Source of the DNA: JAGWRA01 sp035534615
GTDB lineage: Bacteria; Acidobacteriota; Vicinamibacteria; Vicinamibacterales; CAVVIG01
Direction of reading: 5' to 3'
Assembly: GCA_035534615.1 (NCBI GenBank)
Contig: DATLRO010000059.1
Location: forward strand, 1-64,000
Length of the DNA: 64,000 nucleotides
Positions 19,664 through 29,033 of the stretch are shown one piece after another. Each line of letters opens with the position of its first letter. Position 1 is the stretch's first letter. Position numbers and translations under genes: made by a program. The notes beneath the pieces are model-generated. The model made no database searches and was not told the origin of the DNA. It was given only the letters and a program-made list of their open reading frames with translations.

Positions 19664-21027
19664 GGCCCGGACAGGCCGGCCGCGAGCTGCCTCACCGCGT
19701 CCTTGAACCGTCTTCCCCGATCCGCGTAGTCGGCGAACATGTCGAAGCTGGCACAGGCCGGCGCCAGCAGCACCGTCCCGTCCGGCCGCGCCGCCTCGAA
19801 CGCGAGGCGGACCGCCTCGTCCAGCGACGCCGCGTCGTGCACCGGCAGCCGGCCGTCCAGCGCCTCGTGCACCAGCGGCCGGGCCTCGCCGATCGCCACC
19901 ACCGCCCGGGCCCGCCCGGCCAGCGGCCCGGCCAGCCGCCGGAAGTCGCCTCCCTTGAACCGGCCGCCGAGAATCGGCACGAGGCCGCGATCGAAGCTTT
20001 CGATCGCCCGCCGCGCCGCCTCGATGTTCGTCGCCTTCGAGTCGTTCACGAACCGGACGCCGGCCACGGTGCCGGCCGGCTCCATCGCGTGCTCGAGCCC
20101 CTGGAAGCCGTCGACGGCGGCCGTCATCACGGCCGGCGGCACGCCGGCAATCCAGCCGACGGCGGCGGCCGCCAGCACGTCGGCGACCAGATGGCGGCCG
20201 AGCAGGTGCACGGCCGAGAGCGGCACCAGCGGCGTCGTGCCGCCGGCGTCCACGCGCGCGATCGCCGACCCGGCCACCGTGAACCCCTCGTCGAGCGGCG
20301 CCATCATCGAAAAGCGGACCGTCCGGGCGCGCCCGCGGCGGGCCAGTTCGAGCGCCGCCGGATCGTCCGCGTTCACCACCGCCCAGTCGTCGGCCGTCTG
20401 GTTCGCGAAGATCCGCGCCTTCGCCCGCGTGTACGCCTCGACGGTGCCGTGCCGGTCGAGATGATCGGTCGAGAGGTTGAGCAGCACGGCAATCCACGGG
20501 TGAAACGTCCCGGTCTCCTCCAGCTGAAAGCTGCTCGCCTCGACCACGTGCAGCGTCTCCGGCGTCGACTCGGCCACCTGCGCGCTGAGCGGCACCCCGA
20601 TGTTGCCGCCGACCAGGGCGTGCCGGCCCGCCGCCTGCAGCAGGCGGCCCGTCAGCGCGGTGGTCGTCGACTTGCCCTTCGTGCCGGTGATCGCGATCAG
20701 CCGGCCCCGGAGCCACCGCGACGCCAGTTCCAGCTCGCCGATGACCGGCACGCCGGCCCGGCGCGCGGCCGCCACCTGCGGCTGGTCGCCGGGCACGCCG
20801 GGACTCAGCACGATCAACTCCGCCGTCTCGAACGCGGACGCCGGATGCCCCCCGAGGGCGAGCGTCACGCCCGCCTCGCGCAGCCGCGCCTCGTCGTCGA
20901 TGTGCGGCCGCAGGTCCGTGAGCGTCACGCGGGCCCCGCGCGCGGCGAGCAGCCCGGCCGCCGCCATGCCGCTGCGGGCCGCGCCCACCACCGTCACCCG
21001 CCGGTCCGTCACCGAGAATTCAGGCAC
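19660..21027 (-). CDS. murD: UDP-N-acetylmuramoylalanine--D-glutamate ligase MurD
   Basis: MurD adds D-glutamate to the stem peptide. The protein shows the N-terminal Rossmann-like VTVVGAARSGMAAA, the ATP loop ITGTKGKSTTTAL, the EASSFQLE motif and the C-terminal FVNDSKATNIEA motif. The GTG at 21027 is preferred (455 aa). A purine-rich GAGGGTGGGG lies about 6 nt upstream, and the product starts with PEFSVTDRRVTVVG, fitting family length. A GTG at 21045 overlapping the mraY stop (GTGA) is a reasonable alternative. The 3' end overlaps an inverted-repeat element. Confidence 0.94.
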   Translation of the reverse strand: MPEFSVTDRRVTVVGAARSGMAAAGLLAARGARVTLTDLRPHIDDEARLREAGVTLALGGHPASAFETAELIVLSPGVPGDQPQVAAARRAGVPVIGELELASRWLRGRLIAITGTKGKSTTTALTGRLLQAAGRHALVGGNIGVPLSAQVAESTPETLHVVEASSFQLEETGTFHPWIAVLLNLSTDHLDRHGTVEAYTRAKARIFANQTADDWAVVNADDPAALELARRGRARTVRFSMMAPLDEGFTVAGSAIARVDAGGTTPLVPLSAVHLLGRHLVADVLAAAAVGWIAGVPPAVMTAAVDGFQGLEHAMEPAGTVAGVRFVNDSKATNIEAARRAIESFDRGLVPILGGRFKGGDFRRLAGPLAGRARAVVAIGEARPLVHEALDGRLPVHDAASLDEAVRLAFEAARPDGTVLLAPACASFDMFADYADRGRRFKDAVRQLAAGLSGP

Positions 21028-21041
21028 CGTCGTCCCCACCC

Positions 21042-22127
21042 TCACCGCAGCTTCAGCGTCGTCAGGCTGAACAGCGCGAAAATGATCGCGACGATGACGA
21101 ACCGCGTGTACACCTTCGGCTCGCTCCAGCCGGCGAGCTCGAAATGGTGGTGGAGCGGCGCCATCCGGAACACGCGCTGGCCGGTCAGCTTGAACGACAC
21201 GACCTGGATGATCACGGAGAGCGCCTCGATGACGAAGACGCCGCCGACGAGCAGCAGGAGCAGCTCCTGCTTGATCAGGATGGCCACCGTGCCGAGGGCC
21301 GCGCCGAGGGCGAGCGAGCCGACGTCGCCCATGAAGATGTCCGCCGGGTACGAGTTGTACCAGAGGAATCCGAGCGCGGCGCCGACCAGCGAGCCGCAGA
21401 AGATCGTCAGCTCGGCGGCCGCCGGAAACCGGACCAGCAGCAGGTACTCGGCCAGCACCCGATGCCCCGTGACGTACGCCAGCCCGGTGAAGGCGGTCGC
21501 CGCAATCGCGAACGTGCTGATCGCGAGGCCGTCGAGGCCGTCGGTGAGGTTCACGGCGTTCGACGCGCCGACCAGCACCAGCACCGCGAACGGCAGGTAC
21601 CACAGGCCGAGGTCCGGGATCAGCCGCTTGAAGAAGGGAAAGATGAGTCGCGTGTTGTACAGGTTCTCGCGCGCCAGCACCAGCAGCACGACGCCCACCG
21701 CCGACGCCACCAGCACCTGCGCGGCCAGCTTGTAGCGCGGCCGCAAGCCGTGATGGGACCGGCGGACGATCTTCAGGTAGTCGTCCGCGAAGCCGATCGC
21801 GCCGAACGCCGTCGTGGTTCCTACCGCGATCCATACGTCCACATTCGTCAGATCCGCCCACAGCAGCGTGGGCAGCACCGCGGCCGTCAGAATCAGCAGG
21901 CCGCCCATCGTGGGCGTGCCGGCCTTCGGGTGGTGCGTCGCCGGCCCTTCGTGCCGGATGACCTGCCCGACCTGAAACTCCCGCAGCTTCCGGATCAGCC
22001 ACGGGCCGAGCGCCAAGCTGATCGCGAGCGCCGTCAGGCTCGCCGCCGCCGTCCGGAACGTGATGTACCGGACGACGTTGAGCACCCCGATCGAATCGTG
22101 CCAGCGGTAGAGCAGGGCATACAGCAT
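21042..22127 (-). CDS. mraY: Phospho-N-acetylmuramoyl-pentapeptide-transferase MraY
   Basis: MraY joins UDP-MurNAc-pentapeptide to undecaprenyl phosphate, giving lipid I. The 361-residue polytopic protein has the expected run of hydrophobic helices and signature loops: KAGTPTMGGLLIL, GFADDYLKI with the metal-binding Asp pair, NAVNLTDGLDGLA, DIFMGDVGSLALG and MAPLHHHFE. Its ATG overlaps the murF stop by 1 nt (TGATG), so translation is likely coupled. Confidence 0.97.
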   Translation of the reverse strand: MLYALLYRWHDSIGVLNVVRYITFRTAAASLTALAISLALGPWLIRKLREFQVGQVIRHEGPATHHPKAGTPTMGGLLILTAAVLPTLLWADLTNVDVWIAVGTTTAFGAIGFADDYLKIVRRSHHGLRPRYKLAAQVLVASAVGVVLLVLARENLYNTRLIFPFFKRLIPDLGLWYLPFAVLVLVGASNAVNLTDGLDGLAISTFAIAATAFTGLAYVTGHRVLAEYLLLVRFPAAAELTIFCGSLVGAALGFLWYNSYPADIFMGDVGSLALGAALGTVAILIKQELLLLLVGGVFVIEALSVIIQVVSFKLTGQRVFRMAPLHHHFELAGWSEPKVYTRFVIVAIIFALFSLTTLKLR

Positions 22128-23539
22128 CAGGCGGACTCCGCCTGCAGCCGGCTGACCACCCGATCGGTGCCGATGCCGCGCGATCCCTTGACCAGCACGA
22201 GATCGCCGGGCCGCACCATCCGTGCAACCACGTCAGCCGCCTCCGCGCTCGTCGCCACGTACTGCACCGCGTCCGCCGGCAGCCCCGCGGCGATCGCCGC
22301 CTGCGCCAGGGCGCGCGCCGGCTCGCCGCCCACCGCCACCAGTCGATCGAGCCCGGCCGCGGCCGCCGCCCGGCCGCACCGTTCGTGCAGCGCGACCGCC
22401 CGGGCGCCGAGCTCCAGCATCTCGCCCAGCACGGCGATGCGCCGCGCGCACCGCGTCTCGCCGGCCACGACGTCGAGGGCCCGCTCCATCGCCGTCGGAC
22501 TCGCGTTGTAGCTGTCGTCCACGACGGTGACCCCGCCCGGCAGCCGGATCACGTCGCCGCGGTGAGGCGCCGCCCGCAGGCCGCCGACCCGGACCGCCAT
22601 GAGATCCAGCGGCACGTCGAAGTGGAGCCCGACCGTCATCGCCGCCAGCGCGTTCTCGAGATTGGCGCGCCCGGGCAGCGGCACGTGGACGTCCGCTTCG
22701 GCCTCCCCCGCGCGCACGTGCGCGGTCGTACCGTCGAGCCCCTGATCCCGCACGCCGTGCGCCGCCACGTCCGCCGCCCGATCGATGCCGAACGTCAGCA
22801 CGCGGCCGGCGAAGCGGGCCGCCCGCGCCATCACCAGCGGGTCGCCGGCATTGGCCACCAGCACCGTCGCGCGCGAGGCGCCCTCCAGAATCTCGGCTTT
22901 CGCGTCGGCCAGATCGGCCACCGAGCCGAAGAAGCCGAGATGCGCGTCGCCCACGTTCGTCCAGACGCGCACGTCCGGCTCGGCGAGGCCGACCAGTGTC
23001 CGGATCTCTCCCGCGTGATTCATCGCCAGCTCGACCACCGCAATCTCCGGCCGGTGCCGGAGCTCGAGTAACGACAGGGGCAGGCCGATGTGGTTGTTCA
23101 GGTTGCCCCTGCTGCGATACACGCGATACCGCGCCGACAGCACGTCCGCCGTCGCTTCCTTCGTCGTCGTCTTGCCCGCGCTGCCCGTGATCGCCACCAC
23201 GCGGGCGCCCGATGCCCGCCGGACGTGCGCCCCCAGCGCCTGCAGCGCGCGGAGCGCGTCGTCCACCACGATCACGACCGGCGCTGCCGCCCCCGGCGCC
23301 GCGGACGGCGGCGCCACCGCCCCGACCACCCCGCCGGCCCCGGCGGCCAGCGCCGCCGGCACGAACGCCCCCCCGTCGAACCGCGCGCCGCGGAGCGCGA
23401 AGAACAGGTCGCCCGGCGCCAGCGTGCGCGTGTCGATCGAAAAGCCCCGGATCGGCGCGTCCGGCGAGCCGGAGACGAGCCGCCCGCCGGTGACCTCCGC
23501 GACGAGCCCGGCCGTGACGACGAGTGCGTCCTCCGCCAC
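22127..23539 (-). CDS. murF: UDP-MurNAc-tripeptide--D-Ala-D-Ala ligase MurF
   Basis: MurF adds D-Ala-D-Ala to complete the pentapeptide precursor. The 470-residue protein has the N-terminal MurF domain (GFSIDTRTLAPGDLFFALRG), the ATP loop ITGSAGKTTTKE and the VVELAMNHAGEI motif. It also has the VVDDSYNASPTAM motif and a C-terminal ligase domain (VLVKGSRGIGTDRVV). The GTG start at 23539 has AGGA 5 nt upstream and lies 7 nt after the murE stop. ddl, which makes the D-Ala-D-Ala substrate, is not in the window. Confidence 0.96.
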   Translation of the reverse strand: MAEDALVVTAGLVAEVTGGRLVSGSPDAPIRGFSIDTRTLAPGDLFFALRGARFDGGAFVPAALAAGAGGVVGAVAPPSAAPGAAAPVVIVVDDALRALQALGAHVRRASGARVVAITGSAGKTTTKEATADVLSARYRVYRSRGNLNNHIGLPLSLLELRHRPEIAVVELAMNHAGEIRTLVGLAEPDVRVWTNVGDAHLGFFGSVADLADAKAEILEGASRATVLVANAGDPLVMARAARFAGRVLTFGIDRAADVAAHGVRDQGLDGTTAHVRAGEAEADVHVPLPGRANLENALAAMTVGLHFDVPLDLMAVRVGGLRAAPHRGDVIRLPGGVTVVDDSYNASPTAMERALDVVAGETRCARRIAVLGEMLELGARAVALHERCGRAAAAAGLDRLVAVGGEPARALAQAAIAAGLPADAVQYVATSAEAADVVARMVRPGDLVLVKGSRGIGTDRVVSRLQAESA

Positions 23540-23546
23540 GCTGGTC

Positions 23547-25067
23547 CTACCGGACGCCCGAGTTCGTGCGCCGCCGCGCCAGCGCCTCGCGCGCCACCGC
23601 CGCGTCGTCGAACGGCAGGACGCGGTCGCCCACGACCTGGTACTTCTCGTGCCCCTTCCCGGCGATCAGCACGAGGTCCCCCGCGCGCGCCAGTTCGATC
23701 GCCCTGGCAATCGCCGCGCGCCGATCCGTGATCGCCAGGTGCTGCGGCGCGCTGCCGTCGTCGCGCGTCGTGTCGGGCGTCAGGCCGCGGCCGATTTCCC
23801 GGATGATCTCCTCCGGATCCTCGTGCCTCGGGTTGTCCGACGTCACGACGACCAGGTCGCTCAGCCGCGCCGCGACCGCGCCCATCAGCGGACGCTTGGT
23901 CCGGTCACGGTTGCCGCCGCAGCCGAAGACGGTGATCAGCCGGCCGCGCGCCAGCGGCCGGGCGGTCTCGAGCAGGTTCCGCAGCGCGTCATCGGTGTGC
24001 GCGTAGTCGATGACCACGGTAATCGCGTCGGCCGGGCCGGAGACGACCTGAAACCGCCCCGGCACGCCATCGAGCGCCGCCACTCCCCGCTCGATGGCGT
24101 CGAACGGCAGCCCGAGGGCGGTCGCGACGCCGGCCGCGGCCAGAATGTTGGCGACATTGGGGCGTCCGACGAGCGGCGACCGGATGCGCAGCCGGCCCCG
24201 CGGCGTCCGGACGTCGAACGCGAGCCCGTCGAGCGAAAATGAGAGGGGCCCCGGCGTGATGTCGGCCGGCTGCCGGATGGCGTAGGTCACCGGACGCCCG
24301 ACCGCGGCCGCCAGCGCCGGCCCGCGCGGATCGTCGACGTTGATCACCGCCGGCGCGTCCGGCTCCAGCATCTCGAACAGGCGGCGCTTGGCGGCGAAGT
24401 ACGACTCCATGTCGCGGTGGAAGTCGAGGTGATCCCGGGTCAGGTTGGTGAAGACGGCCGCCGCGAACCGGACCCCGTCGGTGCGCCGGAGCGCCAGCGC
24501 GTGCGACGACACTTCGATCGCGCAGGCCCCGCATCCGCGGTCGACCATCGCGCGCAGCAGCCCCTGAATCTCGGGCGCCTCGGGCGTCGTCCGCGTGGCC
24601 TCCCGTTCTTCGTCGCCGATCCGGTAGACGACCGTGCCGAGCACGCCGCAGCGGAGGCCCGCGGCGTCGAAGATCGACGCCAGCAGATACGCCGTGGTCG
24701 TCTTGCCGTTGGTGCCGGTGATCCCGACGACCTGCATCTCGCGGCTCGGGTGGCGGTAGTGCGCCGCCGCCGCCAGGGCGAGGGCGCGGCGCGCATCGGG
24801 CACGACGAGCCAGGGGACGGCGAGGCCGGGCAGGCGTTCGGATTCGGCCACGACGACCGCGGCGCCGCGCGCCACCGCCTGCCGGGCGAAGGCGGTGCCG
24901 TCGGCCTGCTGTCCCTTGAGCGCGAAGAACGCGCCGCCGGACGCCACCTGCCGGGAATCGTGCGTCACGCCGGCCAGCGCCCGCGCGGCGGCGTCCGGCG
25001 GCCAGGCGGTCGCCTGCGGCGCGAGCCCGGCGCGGTCCAGTTCGTCGCGCAGCTGCTCGAGCGTCAT
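23547..25067 (-). CDS. murE: UDP-MurNAc-tripeptide synthetase MurE (meso-DAP type)
   Basis: MurE adds the third stem-peptide residue. The 506-residue protein has the substrate-binding THDSRQVASGGAFFAL motif, the ATP loop ITGTNGKTTT and the EVSSHAL and FTNLTRDHLDFH motifs. DNPR at residues 411-414 is the signature that selects meso-diaminopimelate over lysine, so the cell wall is probably of the DAP type. The ATG at 25067 overlaps the ftsI stop (ATGA). An in-frame extension upstream to 25907 is a shadow of ftsI and was not used. Confidence 0.97.
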   Translation of the reverse strand: MTLEQLRDELDRAGLAPQATAWPPDAAARALAGVTHDSRQVASGGAFFALKGQQADGTAFARQAVARGAAVVVAESERLPGLAVPWLVVPDARRALALAAAAHYRHPSREMQVVGITGTNGKTTTAYLLASIFDAAGLRCGVLGTVVYRIGDEEREATRTTPEAPEIQGLLRAMVDRGCGACAIEVSSHALALRRTDGVRFAAAVFTNLTRDHLDFHRDMESYFAAKRRLFEMLEPDAPAVINVDDPRGPALAAAVGRPVTYAIRQPADITPGPLSFSLDGLAFDVRTPRGRLRIRSPLVGRPNVANILAAAGVATALGLPFDAIERGVAALDGVPGRFQVVSGPADAITVVIDYAHTDDALRNLLETARPLARGRLITVFGCGGNRDRTKRPLMGAVAARLSDLVVVTSDNPRHEDPEEIIREIGRGLTPDTTRDDGSAPQHLAITDRRAAIARAIELARAGDLVLIAGKGHEKYQVVGDRVLPFDDAAVAREALARRRTNSGVR

Positions 25068-27085
25068 GGCTGCGCTCCGGCGGTCGCGACGGCGACCGGC
25101 ACGCGCTTCAGCGTCAGCCGGCAGGCCGCACCCGGTTCGATCCGGGCGCCCGGCGCCGGATCCTGGTCGACCACGACCCCGTTGCCCTCCAAGGTGGCCG
25201 TCATGCCGACGCGCGCCAGTTCCTGCAGGGCGTCGCGGGCGCTCAGGCCGCGGAGGTCGGGCACCGCCGACGACGAGTCGCTCCTGGCCGCCACCTCGAC
25301 GACCCGATCCGCCGGCGGCGGCCCGGCGGGCGGCTGCGCGGCGGCGGCCTTCGTCACGAGGATGGGCGGCGTGGGATTGATGGTCGGGGCGATGCCGTAG
25401 TACTGCAGCACCGCTTCGGCGATCCGCTTGAAGATCGGGGCCGACACGGTCCCGCCGTAATAGCCGTGCGCGCGGGGGGAATCGACGACGACCAGGATCG
25501 CGACCACCGGGTGATTCGACGGCAGGAACCCGACGAACGACGCGTGGTAGAACTCCTTCGAGTAACGGCCGTCGATCAGCTTCGCCGCGGTGCCGGTCTT
25601 GCCGGCGATCATGTAGCCCGGAATCCTGGCGGCGCGCGCGGTGCCGTTGTCGTCCTCGACGACGCCGTTGAGGATATTGGTCAGGGTGGCGGCGATCTGC
25701 GGCGTGATGACCCGCCGGATCACCCTGTGCGGCACCGGGATCCGGTGCCCGTCGACGTAGAAGGCGCGGACGACCCGCGGCTCCATCAGCAGGCCGCCGT
25801 TGGCGATGACGCTCATCGCGGTCACCATCTGCAGCGGCGTCACGCCGATCTGGTAGCCGAACGCCACCGACGCCAGCGCATCCTCGCTCCAGTCGGCCGG
25901 GTTCCACACGATGCCGGCGCTCTGGCCGGGGAAGTCCGGCGACAGCACCTGGCCGAAGCCGTAGCGGTGGACGTACTGGCCGAGCCGCGCGGCGCCGACC
26001 TTCGTCGCGATCTTGACCGCGGCGACGTTGCTGGATTCGATGATGAAGTTGCTGAACGACACGATCCCGTGGTCTTCCGTGTCGTGGATGACCCGCGACC
26101 CGATCCGGATCGTGCCCGGACTGGTGTCGATCATGTCGTTGACCGACCAGATCCCGCTTTCCAGCGCCGCCGACGCCGTCACGATCTTGAACGTCGAGCC
26201 CGGCTCGTACACGTCCTGCACGGCCCGGTTGCGGCGATCGACCGCGCTCGCCTCCTGGAACGTGTTCGGATTGAAGGTCGGGACGTTGGCCATCGCCAGA
26301 ATCTCGCCCGTGCGCGGATTCATGATGATGGCCGTGCCGCCCAGGGCGTCGTTCTCCTCGACGCCGCGCCGCAGCTCGCGCTCGGCGATGTACTGCAGGT
26401 ACTCGTCGATCGTCAGCTCGAGCGTCGCCCCGGTGGTCGGCGCCCGCTCGACCCGGCTGTGCAGCGCGTGGCGCCGCGCGTCGGTCTGAATCAGCACCCG
26501 GCCCGACCGCCCGCGGATCTGCGAGTCGTACACCGCTTCGACGCCGGCGAGCCCGACGTTGTCGAGCCCGACGTACCCGAGCACGTGCGCCGCCAGATCG
26601 CGGTTCGGATAGAAGCGGCGGCTCTCCTTGAGGAAGCCGACCCCGTCCAGGTGCAGGGCGCGGACGCGCTGCACCTCCTCCGGCGACACCTGCCGCCTCA
26701 CGTACATGAAGGCGCGCGGCTGCGCGAGCCCTTTGGCCAGCGTCTGCCGCTCGTCGGCCGTGCAGCCATCGAGCGCATGGCAGAGCTCCCCGGCCACCAG
26801 GACCGGATCCTTGATTTCGGTGGGGACCGCGTAGACGGAATCGGCGTCGACGCTGCAGGCGAGCACGTGGCCGTGGCGGTCGATGATGTCGCCCCGCTCG
26901 GCCGGCGGCTTCAGCGTCTGCATCTGCTGGCGCTGGGCGCGGGCCAGCAGCTCGGTGTGCTCGAGGACCTGCAGCACGACGAGGCGCGCCTCGATTCCGG
27001 CGGCCCAGAGCCCCAGCACGACGGCCAGGAGCACAATCCGGCGCTTCAGCGTCCGTCGCCAGTCTGCGCTGTTCTGATCGGCCAA
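25064..27085 (-). CDS. ftsI: Septal peptidoglycan transpeptidase FtsI/PBP with one PASTA domain
   Basis: This class B penicillin-binding protein cross-links septal peptidoglycan with FtsW. The 673-residue protein has an N-terminal membrane anchor (residues about 16-32) and a PBP dimerisation domain (AERGDIIDRHGHVLA). The transpeptidase domain carries the catalytic STFK (Ser297), SSN (IIESSN) and KTGT (Lys496). A single C-terminal PASTA repeat (VPDLRGLSARDALQEL onward) makes it more Spo-VD-like than the Escherichia coli form. The TTG start at 27085 has AAGGGA about 8 nt upstream. Confidence 0.95.
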   Translation of the reverse strand: MADQNSADWRRTLKRRIVLLAVVLGLWAAGIEARLVVLQVLEHTELLARAQRQQMQTLKPPAERGDIIDRHGHVLACSVDADSVYAVPTEIKDPVLVAGELCHALDGCTADERQTLAKGLAQPRAFMYVRRQVSPEEVQRVRALHLDGVGFLKESRRFYPNRDLAAHVLGYVGLDNVGLAGVEAVYDSQIRGRSGRVLIQTDARRHALHSRVERAPTTGATLELTIDEYLQYIAERELRRGVEENDALGGTAIIMNPRTGEILAMANVPTFNPNTFQEASAVDRRNRAVQDVYEPGSTFKIVTASAALESGIWSVNDMIDTSPGTIRIGSRVIHDTEDHGIVSFSNFIIESSNVAAVKIATKVGAARLGQYVHRYGFGQVLSPDFPGQSAGIVWNPADWSEDALASVAFGYQIGVTPLQMVTAMSVIANGGLLMEPRVVRAFYVDGHRIPVPHRVIRRVITPQIAATLTNILNGVVEDDNGTARAARIPGYMIAGKTGTAAKLIDGRYSKEFYHASFVGFLPSNHPVVAILVVVDSPRAHGYYGGTVSAPIFKRIAEAVLQYYGIAPTINPTPPILVTKAAAAQPPAGPPPADRVVEVAARSDSSSAVPDLRGLSARDALQELARVGMTATLEGNGVVVDQDPAPGARIEPGAACRLTLKRVPVAVATAGAQP

Positions 27086-27137
27086 CAGTCCGTCCCTTCA
27101 GAAGCCCGGCCCCGGCGGACGGGCTCCGGACCGCGCG

Positions 27138-27524
27138 TCAGCGCGACGCGACGATCGACTTCGCCGGCGGCGCGGGCGGCACGACCCGCTCGATGACCGT
27201 GGCGTCGTTCAGACCCGGTGCCACCATGTGGAGCTGCCGGGTCGCAAGGGCGTCGATTCGGGCCGGCGCACGCAGCGTCGCGATCTCCAGCCGGAGCCGC
27301 CGGTTCAGATCCTGCGCGGCCGTGTACTGCTGCTGCAGGCGTTGGACTTCATACCCGTGGCGCAGCAGCTGGAAGTGCTGCCAGGCGGAAAACAGCAAAA
27401 CCGCCACCAGCAGCCCTGCGATGCCGACCGACCGCCACAGCTCCCGCTGCCGCGCCTGATCGATCTCGCGGACGATCGGGTTGTTGCGGACATCCTTCTT
27501 GATGGCGTATTCGAACGCTTCCAT
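27138..27524 (-). CDS. ftsL: Cell division protein FtsL
   Basis: This is a small bitopic divisome protein that forms a complex with FtsQ and FtsB-type partners. The 128-residue product has a charged cytoplasmic N-terminus and one transmembrane helix (SVGIAGLLVAVLLFSAW, around residues 32-48). A periplasmic heptad-like coiled coil (QRLQQQYTAAQDLNRRLRLE) follows. Sequence conservation in this family is low; assignment rests on topology, length and its fixed place between rsmH and ftsI. AAGGGG lies just upstream of the ATG. Confidence 0.85.
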   Translation of the reverse strand: MEAFEYAIKKDVRNNPIVREIDQARQRELWRSVGIAGLLVAVLLFSAWQHFQLLRHGYEVQRLQQQYTAAQDLNRRLRLEIATLRAPARIDALATRQLHMVAPGLNDATVIERVVPPAPPAKSIVASR

Positions 27525-27553
27525 GGTGTCCCCTTCCGGCCCGCCGCGCGCGC

Positions 27554-27600
27554 GGGGCCCCGGGCGCCGGCCCGGACAACGGTCCGGCCCCCGGGGCCCG
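27554..27600. repeat. Long GC hairpin between rsmH and ftsL
   Basis: The 101-bp gap contains nested inverted repeats: GGGCCCC near 27555 pairs with GGGGCCC near 27593, and CCGGAC (27572-27577) pairs with GTCCGG (27582-27587) around the loop AACG. It has no T-tract. It may modulate relative expression of rsmH and ftsL. Confidence 0.5.
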
Positions 27601-27625
27601 TCCCCTCCCGTGCCGCCGCGCCGTC

Positions 27626-28522
27626 TCAGGCCAGGCGCTCGACGGCCCGCAGCTTGGCGCTGCGCGCCCGGCGGTTCCCGGCCAGCTCCGCGGCCCCCGG
27701 CGTCACCGGCTTCTTCGTCAGCACCCGCACCGCGGCCTCGTCGCGATGCTCGAACGCGCGGAACGTGTGCTTGACGACCCGGTCCTCCAGCGAATGAAAC
27801 GTGATGACGACCAGCCGCGCGCCCGCGCGCAACCGGCGCACGGCCCGGTCGAGAAACCGATCCAGCCCCTCGAGCTCGCCGTTCACCCAGATCCGCAGCG
27901 CCTGAAACGTGCGCGTCGCCGGATCAATCCGCGTGTATCCCCGCCGCGGCACCGCCCGCCGCACGACGGCCGCCAGCTGGCCCGTCGTGGCGATCGGCGC
28001 CCGGCCCCGGGCGTCGACGATGGCGCGCGCGATCCGCCGCGCGTAGCGCTCCTCGCCGTACCCGAAGATGACGTCGGCCAGCTCGTCCTCCGCCACCGCC
28101 TGCAGCCGCAGCGCGGCGGTCGGCCCGGTGCTGCGATCCATCCGCATGTCGAGCGGCTCGTCCCGCTGGAAGCTGAAGCCGCGGCCGTCCGCCTCGAGCT
28201 GCAGCGACGACACGCCGAGATCGGCGAGCACGCCGTCGACCGTCGTCAGCCCCCGCGCGTCAAGTACCGCGTCGAGATCCCGGTAGTCGCTGTGCACCAG
28301 CTCGACGCGGTCGCGCCACGCCGTCAGCGTGCCGGCCGCCGCGTCCAGCGCGTCGCGATCGCGGTCCAGCCCGATCACGCGCGTCGCACCCGCCTCGAGC
28401 AGCGCGCGGGCGTGGCCGCCGAGGCCGACCGTGCAGTCCACGAACGACCCGCCGCGGCCGGGCGCCAGGAACGCCAGCACCTCGGCCGTCATCACGGGTT
28501 CGTGAACCGGTCCCCTGCTCAC
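27626..28522 (-). CDS. rsmH: 16S rRNA (cytosine1402-N4)-methyltransferase RsmH
   Basis: RsmH (MraW) methylates N4 of C1402 in the ribosomal P site. The 298-residue protein starts with the family N-terminus HEPVMTAEVLAFL and has the SAM-binding motif VDCTVGLGGHARALLEAG. It also carries the ADLGVSSLQLE and GFSFQRDEPLDMRMD motifs, and ends in ITFHSLEDRVVKHTF and a basic tail. The start is GTG at 28522. It is the second gene of the dcw cluster, directly behind mraZ. Confidence 0.96.
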   Translation of the reverse strand: MSRGPVHEPVMTAEVLAFLAPGRGGSFVDCTVGLGGHARALLEAGATRVIGLDRDRDALDAAAGTLTAWRDRVELVHSDYRDLDAVLDARGLTTVDGVLADLGVSSLQLEADGRGFSFQRDEPLDMRMDRSTGPTAALRLQAVAEDELADVIFGYGEERYARRIARAIVDARGRAPIATTGQLAAVVRRAVPRRGYTRIDPATRTFQALRIWVNGELEGLDRFLDRAVRRLRAGARLVVITFHSLEDRVVKHTFRAFEHRDEAAVRVLTKKPVTPGAAELAGNRRARSAKLRAVERLA

Positions 28523-28549
28523 GCGCTCCGTTCCGCCGCGGCGGCCATG

Positions 28550-28993
28550 TCAGATCCCGTATTCGGCCAGCGCGCGGGCGTCGTCGTCGGTGTACGGATC
28601 CCGCTGGAGCCTGGCGACGAAGCGATCGTGGTTCCAGACCTCGAGGTAGTCGTACTGGCCGAAGACGTCGACGTCGCCGGCCATCGAGGCCGATTCGCGC
28701 AGCCGCGCGGGAATCAGCACGCGTCCCTGGTTGTCGAGCTCCGCGACCTGCCCATAGAAGTTCACGCGGTCCAGGAACTTCAGCTTCGACGGATGCGTGG
28801 AGGGAATCCGGGCGAGTTTCTGTTCGATGTCGATCCAGACCGGCATCGGGTACAGGCGGACGTACTCACCGCTCACGCTCGTGAGGAACAGCTCGCGGCC
28901 GTACTTCTCCTCGACGACGGCACGGAAGCCGTTGGGCACTTTGAGCCGCCCTTTTTCGTCGATTCGAGCCGGGGCGTTGCCTCTGAGCACCAC
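28550..28993 (-). CDS. mraZ: Transcriptional regulator MraZ
   Basis: MraZ is an AbrB-like DNA-binding repressor of the dcw cluster. It has two SpoVT/AbrB-type repeats: RGNAPARIDEKGRLKVPNGFR and the later AELDNQGRVLIPARLRE. I chose GTG at 28993 (147 aa, family length). The proposed promoter at 29034-29062 puts the transcription start near 29027, so the in-frame ATG at 29050 lies upstream of any transcript from it. GGAG ends 9 nt before 28993. A GTG at 29008 with GGAG 4 nt upstream is the alternative. The first codons follow three MraZ boxes. Confidence 0.92.
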   Translation of the reverse strand: MVLRGNAPARIDEKGRLKVPNGFRAVVEEKYGRELFLTSVSGEYVRLYPMPVWIDIEQKLARIPSTHPSKLKFLDRVNFYGQVAELDNQGRVLIPARLRESASMAGDVDVFGQYDYLEVWNHDRFVARLQRDPYTDDDARALAEYGI

Positions 28994-29003
28994 GGAATCT
29001 TGC

Positions 29004-29027
29004 TCCACTTTGCTCCAAAAAAATCCA
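29004..29027 (-). promoter_or_regulatory. MraZ operator: three TGGA boxes with 10-bp period
   Basis: On the coding strand TGGA occurs at 29027-29024, 29017-29014 and 29007-29004, exactly 10 bp apart (TGGAT-N5-TGGAG-N5-TGGAG). MraZ of E. coli binds TGGGN direct repeats with 5-bp spacers upstream of mraZ. The same period and placement here, just past the -10 element, support an autoregulatory operator with a G-to-A change in the box. Confidence 0.75.
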
Positions 29028-29033
29028 CCGTGG

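Noticed and set aside
19660..22227. 855-residue fused ORF covering murD plus the mraY region
   Set aside because: The N-terminal 400 residues are an out-of-frame reading of mraY; murD begins at 21027 (or 21045).
23547..25907. Extended MurE beginning inside ftsI
   Set aside because: The upstream 280 residues are a shadow of the transpeptidase gene, and the ATG at 25067 gives the canonical MurE N-terminus.
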